A stretch of DNA of 64,000 bases from NCBI RefSeq assembly GCF_001625215.2, contig NC_030383.2, positions 1,810,779 through 1,874,778 on the forward strand, given 5' to 3'. The notes beneath the pieces are model-generated. The model was not told where the DNA came from. It did not search any database and was given only the letters and a program-made list of their open reading frames with translations. Below are positions 35,282-47,691 of the stretch, one piece after another. Position 1 is the first letter of the stretch; the number at the start of each line of letters is the position of its first letter. Source of the DNA: Daucus carota subsp. sativus. Its lineage: Eukaryota; Streptophyta; Magnoliopsida; Apiales; Apiaceae. A program made the position numbers and the translations under genes.

Positions 35282-37252
35282 ATGGTAGCAGCCTACTGGT
35301 GCTTCATCTTCTTCATTTTCTTCTTATACCTCCTTGTAAAAAACCAACAAAAGAAGAACAAGAACAATCCCCCAAGCCCTCGCTCACTACCTCTATTAGG
35401 CCATCTTCATCTCATCAAAGAGCCTCTGCACCAAACCCTAGAGACTCTCTCCTCAAAGTACGGAGACATTCTTTTACTTCGCTTCGGCCTCAAGAAAGTC
35501 CTCGTCATCTGCTCCCCTTCTGCAATCGAAGAATGCTTCACGAGAAACGACACCGTCTTCGCCAACAGGCCTGTTTCAATGGCCACCATACACCTCAGCT
35601 ACGACTTCACCACAATGACGGTGGCGCCTTATGGAGATCTTTGGCGTAACCTGAGGCGCCTCGCGGCTCTGGAGATATTCTCCCCGAATCGTATAGCATT
35701 TTTTACGGATATTAGAGATAATGAAATAATGTTACTGATTAATCAGCTCGTGAAAAAATGTCAGGGTGGTGGCGAAAAGGTGGAACTCAAGACGACGTTT
35801 AATGAGCTTGCGTTCAATATATTGTCGATGACGATTGGAGGGAGGAGGTATTATGGAGAAAATGTGGAGGATGCTGAGGAGGCGAGGAATGTCAGATATG
35901 TTATGAGGGAAATGCTGGATATTAGTGTCAACTCGAATGTGGGAGATTTATTTCCGGTTTTAAGATGGTTTGATTACGGAGGGGTGGAAAAGAAAATGAA
36001 GGATATCATGAGAAGGCTTGATGTTTTCCTGCAGGATTTAATTGATAAGAGACGCGGGGATCGTTTGGTTGATGATAGTGATGATGATGAAGATAGGACA
36101 GAGCATCGGAAGAATTGGAAGAAGAAAAACATGGTCGATCACTTGCTGTTGTTGCAAGATTCGGAGCCTGAAAATTATCCTGATAAGATCATCAAAGGCA
36201 TTATACTGGTAACTGCATTCTACTATTTGATTCTTGCATTTCACTGACAACTACTTTTTACTTAGGTGAAAGATTTTGATTGGTGAAGATTTTTGTGCAT
36301 ACAGGGTTATCATTATTAATGAAATTAGAACAGATAGAAAACCATCACGTAACTAAAAAGTGGTTGTTAGTGCGTGCTTATGAACAGACAGTAGTTTGTT
36401 GAGTAACTTAAACAGTTAAACTTAGCTGAAATCTTGAATTTTTAATCACGGTACAGCTGTCTTGGCAGAGCTCCAACTGATAGTCAGTTTAAAAATCAGA
36501 GGTCCAGTAATGTTTGTTTTCTTATAATAATTTCGTGAAATTGGTCGGGCCTTTGCTGCATGTGGAGATTGAATTGAAGATTCGTGAATTATTGATCTAT
36601 CCATTAATCATTTACATGTTTGATCTTTGTGGATGGATTGTATAGGTGTTACTGATAGCAGGGACCGATACGTTATCTTTAACCCTGGAATGGGCAATGG
36701 CCCTCCTCCTCAACCACCCCGAATCAATTGAAAAGGTTCGATCCGAGATAGAGACTCATGTTCCCAAAGACCGGCTCTTAGAAGAGCAAGACCTGCCAAA
36801 ACTAAGCTACCTACAAAATGTCATAACAGAGACTCTCCGCCTCCATCCACCGCTTCCATTTCTCATCCCACATGAATGTTCCGCGGACTGCACTGTTGGT
36901 GGCTACAACGTGACCCGTGGAACAATGTTGTTAGTCAATTTGAGAGCAATTCATAGAGATCCTAAGGTATGGACGAAGCCTAATGAGTTTATTCCCGAGA
37001 TGCATAAAATGTGAAGGCGACGAGATGTTGATACCATTTGGCGCTGGAAGGAGATCGTGTCCGGGGGCAGGGCTCGGGAAGAGAGTGCTTGGATTGGCAT
37101 TGGGGAGACTTATTCAGGTTTTTGAGTGGGAGAGAGTTGGAATTGAGCTGGAGGATATGACTGAGGGTCCAGGTTTTAGTACTCCTAAAATTAAGCCTTT
37201 GGAGGCTATTTGCAAACCCAGAGTTGCCACTATTCAGTACTCTGGATTTTAG
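35282..37252 (+). pseudogene. CYP81-like cytochrome P450, disrupted by a frameshift before the heme motif
   Basis: Exon 1 is 35282-36208 (309 codons), with a GT donor at 36209 and an AG acceptor before 36646, the usual CYP81 intron position and phase. Exon 1 has a membrane anchor (about 4-18), the PPSPRSLPLLGHLHLI proline hinge and the C-helix YGDLWRNLRR. Exon 2 starts VLLIAGTDTLSLTLEWAM, then ETLR (ExxR). At the PERF motif the frame reads FIPEMHKM and stops with TGA at 37012-37014. The rest, including heme-binding [14 protein letters not shown], continues in the +1 frame to 37252. The conserved Arg of PERF is also lost and the segment between PERF and heme looks shortened. No intron can explain a break this small. 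I infer a pseudogene that died recently, as all other motifs are well kept. Confidence 0.85.
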
Positions 37253-38272
37253 TTTTACTTGATCCAATTGCTTTGCTATGTATTTAGAATAAGTTGTGTG
37301 TGGTTACTTATTGACTAAATAAGTGGCTTCACAAGTCTTGTTGTGTTGTATCGATATAACGGCGAATCGTGCTTGTTCGTGAGTTGCAGTTTGAAACCTC
37401 ACTATTCGATGTATCTGCATCGTAAAACTATATCCAAGCCAAAAAGCCATGTCGGAATAAAATCATTTTCCTCACTATTCCATATTTCTATGCATATGTG
37501 TTGTAAATTAAACTGAACCCATACCAAAAAACCAGGTTGGAATAAAAATATTTTCCTTAGTCGTTCTTTTTTCATTTACTGGTTATAATCTTTGACAAGT
37601 AAACCCGGTCCAACCTGCAGACCACCCTACACTTAAATTATTTGTCTAACCCCATGTACGGACTACCCTACTAGACGCAACACCAAATTATATCCAAGCA
37701 TTTTACTATGAACCTCACAGCCACTAGGCCACTCGGCTCGTTGGGGATCCGGTTAGTTGCTTTACGGTTTGAACTTATCCAGCTTAATTATTTTTGTGAT
37801 GCCGGTTTCAAATCTAAGCAGGCACTACATACCGAAATGTTTTTAAGGCATTCTGTAAATCTCACTCAAAATTCACAGTCAGAGCTTTTTGAGTAGTTGT
37901 GTTTTCTAGTGAATGACCGCAACTGTGGACAGTAACGAGGAAGAAACACACAACGATACCTTGGAGCCAAAATGTATTAGATAATTGATATGAGAATTCT
38001 ATAAAGATAGTAATATATACATAACTTGCGGACATTTTGCATAAACACAGAAAACCTGAAAATAGACCACTCCACACACCCTTCCGCCATCAGGACAAAT
38101 CAGAAAAGAAGAAGAAAGGAACCAACATGAGCCAGGAAATTCTGTTTTAAAATATATTTTGTTATATAAAAAAAATCATCACGCGTTGATGAAACCACTT
38201 CCTCCTGCCTCGGAGAGTTTTTTCAGGAAACCAATGACCAAAGTGCCTAGCGGTTGGTATACTGATCTTCAA
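37253..38272. other. Intergenic, nothing recognised
   Basis: The 3' flank of the P450 pseudogene and the 3' flank of the CLE-like gene meet here. Only short ORFs. Confidence 0.5.
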
Positions 38273-38578
38273 TCAACGGTTGTGAATAGGGTCCGAGGCA
38301 TCTGGCACTGTTCTTTTGTTTGGGAAGAACTCATTCAAAGAATGAGGTGTTTCCCTTTGCTGCTTCTGTTCCTTTTCTTGAATCCTTTGTATCATTTCTG
38401 ACACTGCATGGTCTATGCCTATAACAGGACTAGATGCTTCATCTCGGGACACAGATTTCATCTCTGGTACTACAATCGTGTTCTGGGAACCGTTGTCATG
38501 TGCCAATAACAACTGATTTTTCTCAGCAGCTACCAGTAAAACAAAGAAGATCAGCTTCTGAAACAAGAGTAAATGCAT
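38273..38578 (-). CDS. CLE-type signalling peptide precursor
   Basis: An intronless 101-residue precursor. The N-terminus MHLLLFQKLIFFVLLVAAEK is a signal peptide; a variable, polar middle follows. The C-terminus is FFPNKRTVPDASDPIHNR. The last part matches the 12-residue CLE peptide pattern (R-x-V-P-x-G-P-x-P-L/I-H-N) as RTVPDASDPIHN, with one extra Arg before the stop. Such precursors are secreted and processed to 12-13-residue ligands for CLV1/BAM-type receptor kinases in meristem and vascular signalling. The SDPIHN ending recalls the CLE45/CLE25/CLE26 side of the family. The usual Gly6-Pro7 is Ala-Ser here, which is unusual. Length and architecture (signal peptide, variable region, terminal CLE box) fit the family well. 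Confidence 0.83.
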   Translation of the reverse strand: MHLLLFQKLIFFVLLVAAEKNQLLLAHDNGSQNTIVVPEMKSVSRDEASSPVIGIDHAVSEMIQRIQEKEQKQQRETPHSLNEFFPNKRTVPDASDPIHNR

Positions 38579-39718
38579 GATATCAAAATGTGCAAGAACA
38601 GAGAAAAAGTGAAGATAAAAAAATTAATCACTTAGTTTTAAGAAACCAAATGAGGAGAGGAGAGGAGGGATAACAAATTCAGGAAAGGGTTTGTTACTTG
38701 CATATTCCCACAAACAAGGGACTTTTGTGCAATCCAAAAAACAAATTTAGGTGCACAATAAAGGCCAAACCTTTTGATAAACACCTTTTTATGCAATCTT
38801 AGCTCCTTTTTAGCCCTAAAATAAGGTCACTGCTTAGTCCAACTTATATGGCTAAGCATGAAAGCTTTGGCTCTTTTATTCTGTTGTGATTGTGTTGGTG
38901 TGCTTTGGAAGCATGTTAAAATTGCCTTTTGTAGTGTTATTCCTTGATAGTGTCTCTGATGAATGGCCCTAAAAAACATGCTACTATTACACCAACATAT
39001 GTAAAAATTCCACTGAATCTCATAATGACTCATTTTTCAGATGGACCATCAAAGGTTACACCATAATAGATGGCACAGACTATATTTCAGAGGGATCATA
39101 AGAGTTTACACCATAAAAGATAACACTCCTTGCAATCATCAGTTCCTCTTTTTGACCAAATCCTTTTATATTCTGAGAATAATGATATTGACATGACTCT
39201 TGCTGATAAATTATTGTATATCTTGTCGATGACTTCTGTGGCTGAAAAATACACAATATTTAAGGTTAATTTTATGAGTTGCATGTAGTTACTGTTTTCT
39301 ACGATCTCTAATTATATGTTTAATACTTGATATGGATAAATTAAGAGGAGCACTGGTTTTTCCTTAATGCGCATAATCATGATAATTAGTTTATGCACAC
39401 TAGGCCAACCCAGGTTTGCTTTTCTGCATACAATTCTATACCATCATTAAAGTAATGAATAATTTGCATAATTGGACTTTGCAGTTTGTTCCCCCGGGCT
39501 TAACATTTTCTGGTATAGAATATATATACTAACGCGTGCAACAATTCGTTACAGGAAAGAGTTGCATATATACCTATCATATTCAAGTACCTGCTATTCA
39601 TTTCATATAATTCTCATCAACTTTTGGATCAAACGAAATATAAGGTATTTGGCACAGGAGCTTTAACGTTTGTGACTGTGTAATCGATCTGAACTATAAA
39701 TTAAATATCGGTCTTTCT
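38579..39718. other. Upstream region of the CLE-like gene and intergenic DNA
   Basis: A purine-rich AGGAGAGGAGAGGAGGG stretch near 38650 may be in the CLE 5' UTR. Otherwise no recognisable feature. Confidence 0.5.
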
Positions 39719-39891
39719 AATGTGTGCCCAAAGGCACACAATAAGCACCAACTCTCATGAAAATGACTTGTTTTTGTTGGTGGAATTGGTGTGCATGCAG
39801 AGGGCCATCAACATTTAGTATTCATCTACCAATCAAAACTTACGATTCTCAGGAAAGTTAGTGACTATTGTGTGCTCATGTGCACACCATA
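39719..39891. mobile_element. MITE with GTGTGCCC/GTGTGCAC inverted ends, about 173 bp
   Basis: The left end TAATGTGTGCCCAAAGGCAC and the reversed right end TATGGTGTGCACATGAGCAC are inverted repeats, and both continue into ACAATA and CACYAAC. It resembles the element at 25282-25450. Confidence 0.6.
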
Positions 39892-42164
39892 GAAAATCCC
39901 ATTAAATATCTATCCTTGACTTCTTGTCAAAGTTCGTGTTGTTGCTATCAAAGGCGGACCTGGGGTGGTGGGGGGCTGGAGGAGTCCATCCCCCACCCCG
40001 ATTTCCAACATGTTCCAGCCAGTATGCATCTGGTATACCACATGATATGTCCTACACAGGCATTATGGTGCATATTTTGCAACATGTTGATATGGTTTGT
40101 TTCAAGACCATATCTTTATCGAGGATGAATTGGCCGGTGGAAGCTCTTACCATGAATTTCAACTTGTAGACTCTCACTTGTTCCGGTGGGGATGACTCGA
40201 GCTGTAGAGTACATGGCAAGATATTGAATGGAGAACATGATTAATGCTTCCTTAGAGGCCCCAGGAGTTCTCAAAAAATTTCAGTACCATCTTGACAAAG
40301 ACATGGTTTGAGGGAGGTGCTAGATGCAACACCTCCAGAGAGTCACCATTAAGCCATTATAAATCAGTGGTTCAAAATGGAAACAATGTTATGATTCCAG
40401 TGGTCATGGAGGTGATCAAACAAGAGGCTAGGACAGAGCTAGTGGTAAAGTGGAGCAGCAACAATATCCCTCTCCTAGCTAATAACATTCATAATAAAGG
40501 TAATTAAGGAAAGGTGCTCTATGGCATCTTTCTTCTAACAAAGATGGTTTGCTTGCTCCTGCAGCCATTAAAATCATAGATGTAGAAAATCTCCAATCAA
40601 TATCAAGGAGTATGGCCAGGTGGTTAAAAACATAGGTGCTCGAAAATGCAATGCTAGGGAATTTGGGAATTTAAGAAGATGTTCGGTTTATGGTTAATGT
40701 TAACAGGAACAGGAACCTCAATCCTTGGCATAAGTGTTTGGATTAGTTATTCGGGAACCTCAATATTTTTAGGTTGTTCATACCATTATATACCATCCCC
40801 ATTAGTCATGTTCGGCCATTCCTATACCCTCCATTATCATTCCCGATTCTCAACCTTAATTCAAACCCCCATTATAAGCTCTCAATCTGAATGAGGCTGT
40901 TCCATCGAAGCTTGGTTCGTCCAGATTATTGATCCAAAGATCCTAGATACTGAGGACAAGGAAATTCATGATGACCCTATGGAAGAACCAATGGATGTGG
41001 AGGAAGTGTTTCTATAATAAAGGTGGGCTTCTACAGTGTTAACTGTTATGAGATCTCTTTTGCTATATAGAATATAAAATATAGAATATGAAAATAATAA
41101 AACAGAACAAATCATAAAAGATAATACAGAACATGAATGTAAAAAGTTCATGTACATATATACATACAATTCAAATTATTGAATAAGAACACATTAATAA
41201 ATATTAAAAAAATTGATAGTGCCAAAAAAAATACGTGCTAAAATATATTTAGAACACAAAAATAATAAAAACGACTAAACAAATTATAAAATCATGAATA
41301 CAAAATTGCAACTAAAACATTAAATGTACACCTTTTTCAAATATATCAAATAGTGTATTAATCACTTCATTCATTTATCTTCTATTTGATTTTACTAATA
41401 AACAATCTTTTTCTTTTAAAAAACTTATTATAAAATATAATAAAAAGAAATACATATATACACGTAGAAACACCGAAAATGTTGGGCTTGATAAAAAATC
41501 CAGCTAAGTACTGTATCTAATAATTTAGAAAATCTTTGACTTGTCTAATTTTTAAACAAGTCTTTATTTTTTACAAATCAATAAAAATATCATTTTTTAT
41601 AAGCAAAATATTTATTATTGTAAAATAAATAATGCTATGTATTTTTCCCCGAGAATAATAAGTTTACCCAAAATCCCTCCTAATCTGGTGTTGGATCAGA
41701 TGTGGCTCTAGAAGTAAAGTCTATCTTATCAGTCTTATATATAATCTGGCTACTCAAGAAAAGTACAGGTAAAATCTGCTCCTTATATTAACTAATATTG
41801 AACAGGGAAAGAGGGAGGGAAAAAATTTGTACTTACAACCAGGCCAAATCAAAGTCTAGAGATAAAAAAAAACACATTTAATAACAGGCAATATTTTGAA
41901 CTCTAGAGATCAAAAACCCAAAAACATGCCAATGTTTAAACCATGTCTAACACTCCTGAGAACTTCAGTCTGGTACCATTCACTGTTTTGCATTGATGAT
42001 GGATACTCCCCATTGCCAATTTGCCATCCTCATCATATATACCTAGAATACTAATATATATCTGGATTCATAAAACATGTACAATGCAAGGAGTTGAAAC
42101 AACAAAAAGCACACCCAAAAGAGTCATAACAAGGTCAAACCTTATCCAAGCATACATCCACACA
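39892..42164. other. Intergenic, with coding-like fragments of unknown origin
   Basis: 40290-40510 and 40910-41020 have coding-like composition (for example DDPMEEPMDVEEV ending at a TAA near 41018), but there is no continuous frame and I recognise no family. They may be remnants of a mobile element or gene. The rest is AT-rich. Confidence 0.35.
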
Positions 42165-42245
42165 AAGGTCACAAAGTCGCAAAGTCACAAGGTCACAAGG
42201 TCGCAACGTCACAAGGTCACAAGGTCGCAAACACAGTCACCAAGA
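42165..42245. repeat. GTCACAAG minisatellite
   Basis: About nine tandem 8-9-bp units of GTCACAAG with variants GTCGCAAA and GTCGCAAC. It lies about 110 bp beyond the stop codon of the MADS-box gene, probably in or next to its 3' UTR. Confidence 0.85.
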
Positions 42246-42351
42246 CAAGAACAGAAAAACTCCAAGGTTTACAAGTAACATACATAGATGATAGAACTAC
42301 TTTAAAGATAGTCTTCCCATGCCAGAGACATGGTGCATGCATCTTATCATC

Positions 42352-45300
42352 TTATGCCTCAGGGTGTAACTGAGAAAGGAAAAGCTCCAGAATAGCGCGC
42401 TCCCTTGGCTGTTCAGATGGAAGAGCATGATCATTTCCTAAGATTTGATAAGAACCAAATAGTTGATACTTGATATATAACAAAAGAAACAACTTTGAAA
42501 ACAGCAAGTGCAAAGTTTCGTATAGAAAGAATTTTCTTGCCTGCTTGATAGAACTGATGGTTCACCCATGGTGAATTAAGGTTGACATCAAAACCATGTC
42601 CATAGCCGGAAGAAGATGGATCTTGAGGAACACGATTGATAGTAGCAACATTGTTGGTGGATTCAATCTTCACACCATCTTGATCACGAAGTCCACTGCT
42701 CCTGTGGCTACGACTCATGTGTTCCTCCACATTCATGTTTCCAGACAAGAGGTTCAAAGGTGGCATCATCATTCTATCAGCCCCTTGGCGATGATGAGTT
42801 GGTTCCCTGATCGATTAATAAGACTTGTATCAGTCATCAACAAAGTACAATCCAATGATGAACAAAAAACACTTGATATATACACCCTAATTAAGCAAGC
42901 TCAAAATCTTCTTCTAAAGATAAATCATGTAAATGTCAATTAGTAGTACAAGTTTAGTCTTTTCTTAAGTGTGTGCAAAGTACTTAGTTGAGAAAAGTAA
43001 GTACCTCTGCTGGGGAAGAAGACCATTTGAATCAAGAAAGTTGAGAACCTGCAGTTGTGGATCTCTCGGTGCAGGGAACCACTGAAACACATTGTTTGCT
43101 TCTCTGGGAGCTAAACCATGAAGATGCATATGCTCTGCACCGTGCAGTTGAACCTGAATAACACATCAGATGTGAGAATAATTTACTTCACAAAAAGATT
43201 GATAAACAATACTAATCCCATGTTTTAGTTAAAAGAATGCTTATTCACAAACTTTTAAACAATAACGGTGATTAGCTTTGTGTCACGCCAACACTTATCC
43301 AAAGAGGAGTTATTGATTTAGGAAATGTCTTCCATTTATTGGCATGTTAATTTGCATATATTTATTAAATCTTTTTCATTATGTTTATAAATAATACAAA
43401 GTATACTATATTTTTCTAACAAAAAATTAATAGTTTTAACTTTTTAATTTGCTAATTGATTATTTAAAGATTCTTATTTATTATTATATCATTAATACTT
43501 ATAATAACAACACACAAAAAAAGTTTTAAAGATAATATAATATTGATGGAGTTTAAGAAATAGTAAAGTGATTATACATTAAAATATTAAAACCATTTTT
43601 ATTGTTATTATATACTATATTATCGACAAAAAATTTCAAGAGTTTGTAAATTATAAATTACTTTGGAGATATGTGGTTTCACGGGTACTAATATTAGTAT
43701 ATGTGTCATCCAAAAATCTCGCCAAACAATGATCCACGTGTGATGAAGAAAATGAGTATAATACACAAATGATTGACACGTTTTCGAAGCTACCTGAGTA
43801 CTTGGTTGAGAGATGTGACATTCATAGTGTTCCTCCAACATTTCCTGAAATAAGTAACAAAATTAGTTAATAATAGTAATTAACTTATTAACTTATAATA
43901 GAAGAAAGATAAGTGTATATATAGTCAAACCTTTCTCATCCGAACTTGTTTTAATGCCTCCTCGAGCAGATGTTCGCGATAGTGGACTTCATCCAAGGTT
44001 GTAATTTCAGAAAGGTCCCCTTCATAAATCCTGTGGACAACAAACATAATGATTAGACAATGACTTTGGTAAGCTATATATAAACCTAAACGTTACACAC
44101 TATTTTTAGTTGGTACAACGCGTGAACCAAGACTGCATGAGAAATAAATGAAAACCTAGGTTAGAAAACAGTGACAGCTCCGATCTTTTACCAAACAAAC
44201 CGTTTTTAACAAACTTTTGATCTAAAAATAGCTTGAAATGTATAACTATATTTTGGTGTATACCTTAGTCTCTTCTCCATATCGACCACCTGAGATTTAG
44301 ATGCTTTAAGCTCTTCCTGCAGATCCTGCAGTGAATCATACACAGTATATTAGTAAATACAACTCCGAACTGATCCTCAAAGTCTTTTCTTGTGGGGGTT
44401 TCATTATATCTCAAATTTTAACACTAAACGATTAAATTACCTCAAGTTGGGAGTCGGTGCTCACTGAGCTGCTACATCGACCCGAGAGGAACAACGGAGA
44501 GAACAAACAGAAACCGGACATACAAATTAAGATGCAGGTAAATATAAAGCATCTATATATATGTTATTAAACCCTAATACCGAAAGAAATGAAACTTGTA
44601 ACAAAAATAGACAAATGATGGGTTAACGATGGAATAGATGTATAAGGATCTGAACCTCTCTTGGCGGTTCTGATCTGCTACTTCTTCTTTGAGTTTAGCA
44701 ATAAGCTTGTTGAGATGCTACAAAATCATCAAACCAAAAGAATAATTAGTGATTATACTTGATCAAAATCAATATATACATATATGAACTGTATAGCTAG
44801 CCAAGATTACTTACCTCCTGGCTTTGTATGCTTCGTGTGATTACATGACAGAAACAGATGCACAGAAAAAAAAAAATTAGCATCACTTGTACAAAATCCA
44901 AAAGCAAACAATGGAAGAAAGAAGCAATTAATTTCCTCATAAGAAAAATAACAGGGCAATCAACAGTTTTTCTTACACGCCTTTCTCATGCTCCGGGAGA
45001 TTCACAAACCTTGTCATAATCTGTTCGATACTAATTTCACAACAAAAGAGTCATCAAAAACATAATCAAACAAGAAGATCACAGGATCACTTCAAATCAA
45101 GACAGTGACAAGTGTTAGAGTACAAATCTCAAGAACCTGTAAAACGATATCTGATTTAAAAGCCGAAACAAACATATATATCTCACCTTTTATTGTTTCC
45201 AGCAAAGACACTGACTCTACCAGAAGGAGAAAACATCAGAAGTCCAACATCGACTTCACAGAGAACAGAAATCTCAAAAGCTTTCTTCATGAGCCCGTTC

Positions 45301-45374
45301 CGCCTTTTTGAGTAAGTCACCTGCCTATTAGTGTTGTTCTCAATCCTCTTGATCTGAAGCTTCACCCTCCCCAT
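42352..45374 (-). CDS. MIKC*-type MADS-box transcription factor (AGL66/AGL104-like), 11 exons
   Basis: Exons (transcription order): 45187-45374, 44977-45030, 44815-44830, 44656-44717, 44441-44471, 44264-44325, 43931-44030, 43794-43844, 43005-43153, 42541-42806, 42352-42437. They total 1065 nt and encode 354 residues in phase throughout. Exon 1 is the MADS domain ([27 protein letters not shown], then [10 protein letters not shown]), which binds CArG-type DNA. Exon 2 adds [17 protein letters not shown], typical of MIKC* proteins. Exons 4-8 form the long K-like helical region ([20 protein letters not shown]). Exon 9 has [15 protein letters not shown] and the end is [20 protein letters not shown]. 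Family members act as heterodimers in pollen maturation. Oddities: a 16-nt micro-exon and a GC-AG last intron (42438-42540). The many small exons are normal for this class. Confidence 0.93.
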
Positions 45375-45888
45375 ACCTACACCTCACTTGTTTTCCAATA
45401 TTTTTTTTTATAATAATTTTTTAAAATTTTTTCACTTCTTTTCTTCAGAGCCTAGATGGAGAGAGAAGTGAAAAGTATGAGGAAATGAAGGCAGAAAAGG
45501 GGGGTTGAAGAAGAAGAAGAGGAGATGAGAATGAGAAATTTGTCAGTATTCGGCTACTGATCAGAGAAGGTGACGAGAGAGGTTGGGTGTGTATTTATTT
45601 CTTGGGGGTGAGTATTCTTTGATACAAGGGTGTGTGTTTGTTAACATAATACGTGCGGCTGGGGTGGGTGGGGCTAGGGGCTCTGGGGTGGGAGCTTGGA
45701 GGGGGTGAACCATGCAGGGGTTAAGGGGCCTACTCTTGGACTCATATGCTTACCATTCATTTCTGAGTGCATGCCAGTTCTCTTATGTCAAGTTTATGCC
45801 CCTCGGATTGTAGACTTGGAGGACTCATTTTTAAGGCGGTGATGGGGGGTGGAATTTTTCGAGCACCAAATTTAGTGGAGTTGTTTGG
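45375..45888. other. 5' flank of the MADS-box gene
   Basis: Contains the 5' UTR, with GAAGAAGAAGAAGAGG and T-rich tracts, and the upstream promoter region. No separate gene. Confidence 0.6.
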
Positions 45889-46095
45889 ATGTGCTTAAAA
45901 TAAGTATTAAAAAAAATAAGTATAAGTTAAAAAGCAAGACTTATGAATGATAAAATTGTTTGGGAAAGAGATAGAAGTGATGAAACAAAAACTAGTATTC
46001 ACAACTTCTTATAAATACTTCTTGACTTTTTACACAAACGTTAGGAATAAGTGTTTCCAACTTATAAACCTAGAAGCCGGGTTTAATACCCGGCC
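45889..46095. mobile_element. hAT-like MITE related to 34141-34390, inverted
   Basis: Carries TCTTGACTTTTTACACAAAC and AACTTATAAACCTAGAAGCC, which are the reverse complements of segments in the element at 34141-34390. The left end is GTTGTTTGGATGTGCTT. Ends are not sharply defined. Confidence 0.5.
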
Positions 46096-46127
46096 AAAAA
46101 CCATGAGTATATTTGATTCGGCATATT

Positions 46128-47630
46128 AATTGTCGAAAAATATTATAGTGGTTGTATTTTCATCGTTTTAGAATAAATAAATGAGAATCTTTAGATCCAA
46201 TCATAAGGATTTTAAATTATATTATCTATTTAAAATACATTTGAAAAAATTAAGGTTCGAATTTCTTAAATAACGTGGCAAAATAATATTATATTATTCA
46301 TTTTAGGTGATTATTACAGTTGATGTTTGATGAATTTTTTTGATCAATTTGTGTCGATTTTCGGATGATTTGGTGATAGTGTACGAGGGAAGTGATAAGA
46401 CCGATGACTGTGTGATAGTTTTGTATTCATTTGAGATATTTTGTGATGTGACGACATTTTATGATATTTTTATTAATCATGTGAAAAAATTTATCGTTAT
46501 CGGTAAATGATGTCAAGAAGTCATCGAAATGAAAATGGAGGTGCCCGCGGGGACAGGCTTCCGGTGACATTTCACTTGAGAGTGGTAGACAATCAAATCA
46601 CCATACTATGTTCTCTTAAATTTTTTACAAATTTGTTGTTTTTAAAAGATATTTACGAAAATAATGTTCGAAACTAGAAGTAACCGGATGCAACTTTTTT
46701 TATAAAACTTGTCATTAAATACAAACCGAAACAATCTTCTTTAAAAAAATTTAATAACATTAAAGTTGCTTTCCGTTGCATTCAATGTTGAGTAATTGGT
46801 TGCATTGCATTTGCTTTCGATTGGATTCGATGTTCAATTTTATTACATTTGATTGCAATATAGTAAGTTTGGGGAAGAAATTTAAGGATAGTGCTTTTAC
46901 AAATTTTATTACATCTAGTTCGTCATGTTAATTATCAAAAAATATTATGTCAATATGGTCATTTTAGAATAAACCAATGAGAATCTTTAGATCCAGTAAT
47001 AAGGATTATAAATTACATTATCTATTTGAACTACTTCTAAAAAATTAGGTTTTCTTAAATAACATGATAAAATAATATTATATTATTTATTTTAGATGAT
47101 TAGTGTGGTTGATGTTCATGAATTTTTTTTCCGGTCAATTTGTGTTGATTTTCGGATGAGTTGATGATAGTGTGTGAGGGAAGTGATAAGACCGATGATT
47201 GTGCGGTAGTTTTGTAGTTATTTGAGATGATTTTTGTGGTGTGATGACTTTTTATGGTATTTTTTAGTAATCATGTGAAAAAATTGTCGGAATCGATAAA
47301 TGATGTGAAGAAGTCATCGGAATCTTGTGACACAAAAAAAAAGTCATCGGAATCCAAAAACGGAGGTGGCCGCAGAGACGGGCTCCGGCGACATTTCACT
47401 TAAAATGATAGACAATTAAATCACCATCATTGATAAGGGATTTATCAAGAATACAATGTTTTTATAAATTTATTGTTGTTTAAAAATATTTATGAAAATA
47501 ATTTTCGCAATTAGAAGCAATCGAATGCAGCTCTTTTTATACAATTTGTCAGTAAATATAACTTAAAGCGACTCTTTTAAAAAAATAGATCAGTTGCTTT
47601 CGGTTGCATTCAATATTGAGTTTAAATATA
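46128..47630. repeat. Tandem duplication of an approximately 800-bp noncoding unit
   Basis: Copy 1 starts at about 46128 and copy 2 at about 46929. Shared landmarks in the same order include AAAATATTAT, ATGAGAATCTTTAGATCCA, GGAAGTGATAAGACCGATGA, AATCATGTGAAAAAAT, GACATTTCACTT and GTTGCATTCAAT. Divergence is visible but alignment is easy by eye. No ORF spans the unit, and both copies contain a GTGATAAGACCGATGA and CCGGYGACATTTCACTT core of unknown meaning. Confidence 0.85.
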
Positions 47631-47691
47631 TATTAATTGTATATTTTCTAAGAATGATGAAATATTAATATAATAGAAGACCAACTTAATA

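Noticed and set aside
36646-37014. Separate short P450 gene starting at 36646
   Set aside because: It is exon 2 of the P450 beginning at 35282; the first codon is GTG just after an AG splice acceptor, not a start.
42165-42245. Regular short repeats as a possible CRISPR-like array
   Set aside because: Units are directly adjacent 8-9-mers without spacers, in plant nuclear DNA; a minisatellite explains them.
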